Assembly: GCF_018070465.1 (NCBI RefSeq) | Contig: NZ_JAGPXT010000015.1 | Coordinates: 20,814 to 84,813, forward strand | Direction: 5' to 3' | Length of the DNA: 64,000 nucleotides | Source: Micromonospora sp. C95 | GTDB lineage: Bacteria > Actinomycetota > Actinomycetes > Mycobacteriales > Micromonosporaceae | Shown: piece by piece, positions 56,911-64,000 of the stretch | Numbering within the stretch: the first letter of the stretch is position 1 | How the letters are laid out: each line of letters begins with the position of its first letter | The notes under the pieces: generated by a model | What the model saw: only the letters and a program-made list of their open reading frames with translations | The model's database searches: none | Told to the model about the DNA's origin: nothing | Translations under genes and position numbers: made by a program

Positions 56911-57638
56911 CTGACGACAAGCCGACCACCGGCGGCGTGCCGGTCCCGGTGACGCCGGCCGGCGCGACCAGCGGCGCGCCCGCCGAGTTCCCGCCGGCCG
57001 CACCGGCCGGTCGGGGCATGTTCGGCAACCAGGGCACCGGTGACGTCTCCGGATTCGGCGGACTGGTCCGCCAGCACCGCGAGATCGAGGACTCACCCCG
57101 ACCGTACGGCGGCTACTTCGACGAGGTACGGGATGCGCTGGAGGAGGCGTACCCGGCGTTCGGCGAGGCGATCGAGAAGGTCGTGGTCGACCGGGGTGAG
57201 CTGACCCTGCACATCCGCCCGGAGCGGATCGCCGAGGTCTGCCAGGTGATGCGGGACGACCCGGCGCTGCGTTTCGAGCTGTGCTCGTCGGTGTCCGGCG
57301 TGGACTACCTGGGCGCCGACGAGCGCCGGCTGCACGTCGTCTACCAGCTCACCTCGATGACCTACCGGCGCCAGGTCCGGCTGGAGGCCGCCGTGAGCGC
57401 CGAGGAACCGCACCTGCCCAGCGTCACGAGCGTCTACCCGACCGCCGACTGGCAGGAGCGGGAGGCGTACGACATGTTCGGTGTCGTCTTCGACGGTCAC
57501 CCGGCGCTGACCCGGATCCTCATGCCGGACGACTGGGAGGGTCACCCGCAGCGCAAGGACTACCCCCTCGGCGGCGTGCCCGTGGAGTACAAGGGCGCCG
57601 AGATCCCGCCGCCCGACAAGCGGAGGTCTTACCAATGA
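56907..57638 (+). CDS. nuoC: NADH-quinone oxidoreductase subunit C
   Basis: A 243-residue peripheral-arm subunit. The conserved C-terminal signature WQEREAYDMFGVVFDGHPALTRILMPDDWEGHPQRKDYPL is present. The first 60 residues are Pro/Ala-rich and disordered, longer than in E. coli-type proteins but seen in actinobacteria. GTG 56907 overlaps the nuoB stop. Its own stop overlaps nuoD (ATGA). Confidence 0.96.
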   Translation: MTDDKPTTGGVPVPVTPAGATSGAPAEFPPAAPAGRGMFGNQGTGDVSGFGGLVRQHREIEDSPRPYGGYFDEVRDALEEAYPAFGEAIEKVVVDRGELTLHIRPERIAEVCQVMRDDPALRFELCSSVSGVDYLGADERRLHVVYQLTSMTYRRQVRLEAAVSAEEPHLPSVTSVYPTADWQEREAYDMFGVVFDGHPALTRILMPDDWEGHPQRKDYPLGGVPVEYKGAEIPPPDKRRSYQ

Positions 57639-58960
57639 CCGGGTCGAACTACGCCACCGAGCGCGAGACGACCGAGGGCCGGGTCTTCACCGTCACCGGT
57701 GGGGACTGGGACGACGTCGTCGCCGGCGTCGATCCGATCAACGAGGGTCGGATCGTCGTCAACATGGGCCCGCAGCACCCGTCCACGCACGGCGTGCTCC
57801 GGCTGATCCTCGAGCTGGAGGGCGAGACGGTCCGGGAGGCCCGCTCGGTCGTCGGCTACCTGCACACCGGCATCGAGAAGAACCTGGAGTACCGCAACTG
57901 GGTGCAGGGTTCGACCTTCGTGACCCGGATGGACTACCTCTCGCCGATCTTCAACGAGACGGCGTACTCGCTGGCCGTGGAGAAGCTGCTCGGCATCACC
58001 GACGACGTCACCGAGCGGGCCAACACCATCCGGGTGCTCATGATGGAGCTGAACCGGATCTCCTCCCACCTGGTCTGGCTGGCCACCACCGGCATGGAGC
58101 TGGGCGCGATCTCGATCATGCTCTACGGCTTCCGGGAGCGCGAGTACATCCTGGAGATCTTCGAGCTGATCACCGGCCTGCGGATGAACCACGCGTACGT
58201 CCGGCCGGGCGGCGTCGCCCAGGACGTGCCGGACGAGGCGATCGTCAAGATCCGTGAGTTCCTCAAGGTGATGCCGAAGCGCCTCAAGGAGTACGAGGAC
58301 CTGCTCTCCGGCCAGCCGATCTGGTTGGAGCGGACGCAGAACGTGGCGGTGCTCGACGTGACCGGCTGCCTGGCCCTCGGGGTCACCGGCCCGGTGCTCC
58401 GCTCCGCCGGCCTGGCCTGGGACCTGCGCAAGACCATGCCGTACTGCGGCTACGAGACGTACGAGTTCGACGTGCCGACCCACCCCGACGGCGACGTCTG
58501 GGGCCGCTACCTGGTCCGGCTGGCCGAGATCCGCGAGTCGTTGAAGCTTGTCGAGCAGGCGCTGGACCGGCTCAAGCCGGGCCCGGTGATGGTGGCCGAC
58601 AAGAAGATCGCCTGGCCGGCACAGCTGGCCATCGGCGTCGACGGCATGGGCAACTCGCTGGAGCACGTCGCGAAGATCATGGGCCAGTCGATGGAGTCCC
58701 TGATCCACCACTTCAAGCTGGTGACGGAGGGCTTCCGGGTGCCGCCGGGCCAGGTGTACGTGGCGATCGAGTCGCCGCGTGGCGAGCTGGGCGTGCACGC
58801 CGTTTCCGACGGTGGGACCCGGCCGTACCGGGTGCACTACCGGGAACCGAGTTTCGTCAACCTCCAGGCCCTGCCGGCGATGGCCGAGGGTGGCCTGATC
58901 GCCGACGTGATCGCCGGCGGCGCCTCACTGGACCCTGTCATGGGAGGTTGTGACCGGTGA
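57635..58960 (+). CDS. nuoD: NADH-quinone oxidoreductase subunit D
   Basis: A 441-residue 49-kDa-type subunit that helps form the quinone site. Landmarks are NMGPQHPSTHGVLRLILELEGE, GYLHTGIEKNLEYRNW and QVYVAIESPRGELGVHAVSDGG. The conserved His-Gly loop in the first motif contacts the quinone. ATG 57635 is coupled to nuoC. A 109-base repeat-bearing gap follows before nuoE. Confidence 0.97.
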   Translation: MTGSNYATERETTEGRVFTVTGGDWDDVVAGVDPINEGRIVVNMGPQHPSTHGVLRLILELEGETVREARSVVGYLHTGIEKNLEYRNWVQGSTFVTRMDYLSPIFNETAYSLAVEKLLGITDDVTERANTIRVLMMELNRISSHLVWLATTGMELGAISIMLYGFREREYILEIFELITGLRMNHAYVRPGGVAQDVPDEAIVKIREFLKVMPKRLKEYEDLLSGQPIWLERTQNVAVLDVTGCLALGVTGPVLRSAGLAWDLRKTMPYCGYETYEFDVPTHPDGDVWGRYLVRLAEIRESLKLVEQALDRLKPGPVMVADKKIAWPAQLAIGVDGMGNSLEHVAKIMGQSMESLIHHFKLVTEGFRVPPGQVYVAIESPRGELGVHAVSDGGTRPYRVHYREPSFVNLQALPAMAEGGLIADVIAGGASLDPVMGGCDR

Positions 58961-59069
58961 GCGCGAGGAGTGAGCTTGCGAGCCCCATCCGCCCGCGCGA
59001 GGAGAGAGCGGAGCGAGCCCCGCAGTCGCGGGCAGACGCCGGTGCAGTCGGGAACGGAAGGCGACGCTG
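58957..59069 (+). repeat. Family 2 repeat between nuoD and nuoE
   Basis: The segment opens GTGAGCGCGAGGAGTGAGC at the nuoD stop and includes a second GCGAGGAGAGAGCGGAGCG and CCCCGCAGTCGCGGG. It is a compound or rearranged copy, longer than the 47-base form after hemL. The nuoE ribosome site GGAAGGCGACGCTG lies at its end. Confidence 0.8.
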
Positions 59070-60106
59070 ATGACTGTCTTCACCGATGAGACGCGGACCC
59101 GGGCGCGGGAGATCATCGCCCGCTACCCGGCGGACCGGTCCCGTTCGGCCCTGCTGCCGCTGCTGCACCTGGTGCAGGCCGAGGAGGGCTACGTCTCCCC
59201 GGCCGGTGTGGCGTTCTGCGCAGAGGTGCTCGGCCTGAACAAGGCCCAGGTCGGCGCGGTGGCCAGCTTCTACACCATGTACAAGCGCCGGCCGACCGGT
59301 GACTGGCTGGTGAGCGTCTGCACCAACACCATGTGCAATGTGCTCGGTGGCCAGGAGGTCTACGACACCCTCGCCGAGCACCTGGGCGTCGGGCACGACG
59401 AGACCACCGGCGACGGCAAGATCACGCTGGAGCACGCGGAGTGCCTGGCGGCCTGCGACTACGGCCCGGTGATGACCGTCAACTACGACTTCTTCGACGG
59501 AGTCGACCCGCAGACCGCGGTCGGCGTGGTCGACGAGCTGCGCGCCGGTGGCCGGCCCACGCCGAGCCGGGGTGCCCGCCTCTGCACGCTCAAGGAGATG
59601 GCGGTCCAGCTCGCCGGCTTCGCCGACGAGCGGGAGGGTGCCGTCGCCGACGGGGTGCCGGGCGAGCCGACGCTGCGCGGTCTGCGCCTGGCCCAGCAGC
59701 ACGGCATCTCGGCACCGGGCTTCGACCCGAACACCCCGATCCGCAGCGGCAAGGCAGGCGACAAGCCCGCGCCGGCGACCCCGGCGAAGGCCGCGCCGAC
59801 CGGCAGCACCGCACCCGACGTCGCGGCACCGGACCGCAAGTCGCCGCAGGTGCGTACCGCCGAGACCCGGCAGCCGGACGCGAAGACCGCGGTCCCGGAC
59901 GCTCCCGGCACCAAGGTCCCCGTTGACGGGCAGCCGCCTGCGGCGGGCGACGCCCGGGCGGCGGAGGCCGCCGGCGCGGCGGCCAACAAGCCGGCGGGTG
60001 ACGCCAAGCCGGCCGGCGACGACACCGGGGCGCAGGAGCGCAACCTCAGGGAAGCGGAGTCCAACGGCGGTGGCCAGGACTCCGCACACGACAAGGGGGC
60101 TCAGAA

Positions 60107-60110
<4 letters not shown>
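59070..60110 (+). CDS. nuoE: NADH-quinone oxidoreductase subunit E with long C-terminal tail
   Basis: A 346-residue thioredoxin-like [2Fe-2S] subunit. Cluster cysteines are Cys84, Cys89, Cys125 and Cys129 (VCTNTMCNVL and ECLAACDYG). The catalytic domain ends near residue 220. The final 120 residues are a low-complexity Ala/Pro/Lys/Asp tail, which makes this protein far longer than the family core. ATG 59070 follows a repeat-bearing gap. The stop overlaps nuoF (GTGA). Confidence 0.95.
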
Positions 60111-61423
<1,313 letters not shown>

Positions 61424-61424
61424 T

Positions 61425-61468
61425 GCGAGTGCGAGGAGTGAGCGGAGCGAGCCCCGCAGCCGCGAGCG
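61425..61468 (+). repeat. Family 2 repeat between nuoF and nuoG
   Basis: GCGAGTGCGAGGAGTGAGCG at the start and GAGCCCCGCAGCCGCGAGCG towards the end match the other members with a few substitutions. It begins one base past the nuoF stop and ends before the nuoG ribosome site. Confidence 0.8.
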
Positions 61469-61481
61469 AAAGGCGAGCACT

Positions 61482-63977
61482 GTGACGGACGTTGCCAAGC
61501 CGACCGAGACGGTCACCCTCACCATCGACGGCGTCGAGGTCACCGCCCCCAAGGGGGCGCTGCTGATCCGGGTCGCCGAGCAGCTGGGCACCGAGATCCC
61601 CCGGTTCTGCGACCACCCGCTGCTGGCCCCGGCCGGGGCCTGCCGGCAGTGCCTGGTGGAGGTGGAGGGGCAGCGCAAGCCCGTCGCCTCCTGCACCCAG
61701 ACGGTCGCCGACGGCATGGTGGTCCGCACCCAGCTCACCTCCCCGGTCGCCAAGAAGGCGCAAGAGGGGATCATGGAGCTGCTGCTGGTGAACCACCCGC
61801 TCGACTGCCCGATGTGTGACAAGGGCGGCGAATGCCCGCTGCAGAACCAGGCGATGTCGACCGGTCGCACCGACTCCCGGTTCCACGAGCACAAGCGGGA
61901 GTACCCGAAGCCGCTGCCGATCAGCACCCAGGTGCTGCTCGACCGCGAGCGGTGCGTGCTCTGCCAGCGGTGCACCCGGTTCTCCGAGGAGATCGCGGGC
62001 GACAAGTTCATCGACCTGATGAACCGCTCCTCCGCCGAGGAAATCAACATCTACCGGGACGAGGACTACGGAACCGAGGGCGAGGACGGCGACGTCCCGT
62101 TCAACTCGTACTTCTCCGGCAACACCGTGCAGATCTGCCCGGTCGGCGCGCTCACCGGCACCCAGTACCGCTTCCGGGCCCGCCCGTTCGACCTGGTCTC
62201 CAGCCCGAGCGTGTGCGAGCACTGCTCGGCCGGCTGTGCCCAGCGCACCGACTGGCGCCGGGGCAAGGTGCAGCGCCGGCTGGCCGGCGACGACCCCCAG
62301 GTCAACGAGGAGTGGAACTGCGACAAGGGGCGGTGGGGCTTCCAGTACGCCCGCGCCGCCGACCGGCTCACCACCCCGCTGGTACGCGACGAGCACACCG
62401 GCGAACTGCGGGAGGCCTCCTGGAGCGAGGCGCTCAGCGTGGCCGCCGAAGGGCTGCGCGCCGCCCGGGACACCGGTCAGGGAGCCGGGGTGCTCACCGG
62501 CGGTCGACTGACCGTCGAGGACGCGTACGCGTACGCCAAGTTCGCCCGGGTCGCGCTGCACACCAACGACATCGACTTCCGGGCCCGCCCGGTCTCCCGT
62601 GAGGAGGCCGACTTCCTGGCCAGCACGGTCGCCGGCGGCACCGACGTGACCTACACCGACGTGGAGAACGCGCCGGCGGTGGTGCTTGTCGGCCTGGAGC
62701 CGGAGGAGGAGTGCCCGATCCTCTTCCTGCGACTGCGCAAGGCGTACCTGAAGAACAGACTGAAGGTGTACGCGATCGCCCCGTTCGCGACCCGTGGCCT
62801 GGAGAAGCTCGGCGCCAAGCTGGCCCGGGTGGTGCCGGGCGAGGAGGCCGGGGTGCTCGCCGAGCACGCCACGGTCGCCGAGGCGCTCAGTGCCGAAGGG
62901 GCGATCCTGATCGTCGGCGAGCGGCTGGCCACCGTCCCGGGTGGCCTCTCCGCCGCCGCCGAGGTGGCCGCGCGTACCGGCGCGAAGCTGGCCTGGGTGC
63001 CGCGACGCGCGGGTGACCGTGGCGCGGTCGACACCGGCTGCCTGCCCAACCTGCTGCCCGGCGGTCGCCTGGTCACCGAGCCGGCGGCCCGGGCCGAGTT
63101 GGGCGAGGCGTGGGACATCCCGGCCGGGGTGATCCCGAGCCAGGGCGGCCGGGACACCGACGCGATCCTCACCGCCGCCGCCGGGGGTCAGCTCGGTGCG
63201 CTCGTGGTGGCCGGGGTGGATCCGGCCGACCTGGCCGACCCGCGCCTGGCCGAGCAGGCCCTGGACGCGGTGCCGTTCCTGGTCAGCCTGGAGTTGCGGG
63301 CCAGCGCCGTCACCCGCCGGGCGGACGTGGTCCTCCCGGTTGCGCCGGTGGTGGAGAAGGCCGGCAGCTTCCTGGACTGGGAAGGCCGGCTGCGCCCGTT
63401 CGACGCGGTGCTGGACACCGCCGCGATGACCGACGGTCGGGTGCTCGACGCGCTGGCCGCTCAGCTGGGCGTGCGGTTGGGCACCGGGGACGTGCTGACC
63501 GTCCGGCGTGAGCTGGGCAGTCTGCCGGTGACCCGGGTGAGCCGCCCGGCCGCTCCCACGGTGCAGCCGGGGTCGGTGCCCCAGCCGGGTGCCGGCGAGG
63601 CGGTGCTGGCGACCTGGCACCAGCTGATCGACCTGGGCAGCCTCACCGACGGCGACGAGCACCTCGGCGGCACCGCCCGCCCGCCGGTGGTCCGGCTGGG
63701 CAAGGGCAGTGCGGAGGCGCTCGGCGTCGCCGACGGCGACCCGGTCACGGTCGGCACCGACCGGGGTGCGCTGACCCTGCCGGCGGCGATCACCGAGATG
63801 CCGGACGGTGTGGTCTGGCTGCCCACCAACTCGCCAGGTGCGACCGTGCGGCGCACCCTGGGTGCCGCCTCCGGCGCGGTGGTACGGATCTCCGTACCCG
63901 CGACCACCGAGCCGGTCGCCGCCGACGCGGCGGGCCGGCCGGGTCCGATCCTCAACTCCTCCGGGGGTGTCGCATGA
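61482..63977 (+). CDS. nuoG: NADH-quinone oxidoreductase subunit G
   Basis: An 831-residue iron-sulfur subunit. An N-terminal [2Fe-2S] domain (FCDHPLLAPAGACRQC) is followed by the His-Cys3 [4Fe-4S] motif HPLDCPMCDKGGECPL, a ferredoxin-like CVLCQRCTRF with a later Cys, and CEHCSAGCAQR, which starts the molybdopterin-oxidoreductase-like domain. The latter lacks visible cofactor residues and is structural. GTG 61482 follows AAAGGCGAGC. Its stop overlaps the nuoH start (ATGA). Confidence 0.96.
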   Translation: MTDVAKPTETVTLTIDGVEVTAPKGALLIRVAEQLGTEIPRFCDHPLLAPAGACRQCLVEVEGQRKPVASCTQTVADGMVVRTQLTSPVAKKAQEGIMELLLVNHPLDCPMCDKGGECPLQNQAMSTGRTDSRFHEHKREYPKPLPISTQVLLDRERCVLCQRCTRFSEEIAGDKFIDLMNRSSAEEINIYRDEDYGTEGEDGDVPFNSYFSGNTVQICPVGALTGTQYRFRARPFDLVSSPSVCEHCSAGCAQRTDWRRGKVQRRLAGDDPQVNEEWNCDKGRWGFQYARAADRLTTPLVRDEHTGELREASWSEALSVAAEGLRAARDTGQGAGVLTGGRLTVEDAYAYAKFARVALHTNDIDFRARPVSREEADFLASTVAGGTDVTYTDVENAPAVVLVGLEPEEECPILFLRLRKAYLKNRLKVYAIAPFATRGLEKLGAKLARVVPGEEAGVLAEHATVAEALSAEGAILIVGERLATVPGGLSAAAEVAARTGAKLAWVPRRAGDRGAVDTGCLPNLLPGGRLVTEPAARAELGEAWDIPAGVIPSQGGRDTDAILTAAAGGQLGALVVAGVDPADLADPRLAEQALDAVPFLVSLELRASAVTRRADVVLPVAPVVEKAGSFLDWEGRLRPFDAVLDTAAMTDGRVLDALAAQLGVRLGTGDVLTVRRELGSLPVTRVSRPAAPTVQPGSVPQPGAGEAVLATWHQLIDLGSLTDGDEHLGGTARPPVVRLGKGSAEALGVADGDPVTVGTDRGALTLPAAITEMPDGVVWLPTNSPGATVRRTLGAASGAVVRISVPATTEPVAADAAGRPGPILNSSGGVA

Positions 63978-64000
63978 TCCCGCTGGCGCAGGCGCCGTCG
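63974..64000 (+). CDS. nuoH: NADH-quinone oxidoreductase subunit H, start only
   Basis: The ATG at 63974 overlaps the nuoG stop by four bases and opens a frame reading MIPLAQAPS to the window edge. The position is that of nuoH in all standard nuo operons. Too little sequence is present to confirm the family directly. Confidence 0.6.

Overview
The window is high-GC actinobacterial DNA, most likely from a Micromonospora-type member of the Micromonosporaceae. I infer this from the very high G+C, the frequent GTG/TTG starts and 1-4 base stop/start overlaps, an XRE-DUF5753/DUF397 pair, a BldC-like regulator, the futalosine menaquinone route, and small dispersed intergenic repeats. It is mostly chromosomal housekeeping sequence. 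No tRNA, rRNA, CRISPR array or intact insertion sequence was seen.

Layout. 1-3.9 kb: the 3' part of a multi-HAMP hybrid histidine kinase, an overlapping response regulator and a convergent STAS anti-anti-sigma factor. 4.0-10.3 kb: hemL, a histidine phosphatase and a tightly coupled System II cytochrome c maturation operon (TlpA, CcdA, ResB, CcsB). 10.3-16.6 kb is an accessory stretch. It holds an ATPase-nuclease fusion behind a 45-bp AT-rich palindrome, endonuclease V, the XRE/DUF397 locus, a MarR/AhpD-like divergent pair and a transglutaminase-like protein. 16.9-21.2 kb: ubiD, ubiA (mqnP) and ubiX, with a terpene cyclase on the opposite strand. 21.2-29.6 kb: BldC-like, Lrp and cysteine desulfhydrase-like genes, a DEAD-box helicase, a proline-rich membrane protein and an NlpC/P60 hydrolase. 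29.9-43.1 kb: mqnE, small membrane proteins, a secreted M14 carboxypeptidase, a B12-riboswitch-controlled btuFCD-type operon, two tandem VOC proteins, a HelD/HelR-like ATPase and an ArsR/MFS pair. 43.1-51.4 kb: mqnA, two coupled class A-like serine hydrolases, paaABCDE and mqnC. 51.9-64 kb: an LPVTG surface protein, menG, a geranylgeranyl reductase-like gene and the nuoA-G operon, which runs off the end in nuoH.

How it fits together. The window concentrates respiratory-chain biogenesis. It supplies heme precursor synthesis, cytochrome c assembly, five futalosine-pathway or late menaquinone steps (mqnA, mqnE, mqnC, ubiD/ubiX/mqnP, menG), a likely menaquinone side-chain reductase, and complex I, which uses that quinone. 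A near-consensus Rex operator lies downstream of the best promoter in front of the reductase/nuo block, which suggests NADH/NAD+ control.

The most unusual features are repeats and regulatory structures. One is an inverted repeat (CCGCGATCTTGCACTTT type) found three times, one copy of which is translated as the N-terminus of MqnP. A second repeat family sits at stop/start junctions inside operons, and has duplicated as an exact 59-bp unit between paaB and paaC. There is also the 45-bp palindrome at 10.3 kb, an RBS-sequestering platform behind the B12 riboswitch, and a small upstream ORF whose stop overlaps the TTG start of the DEAD-box helicase.
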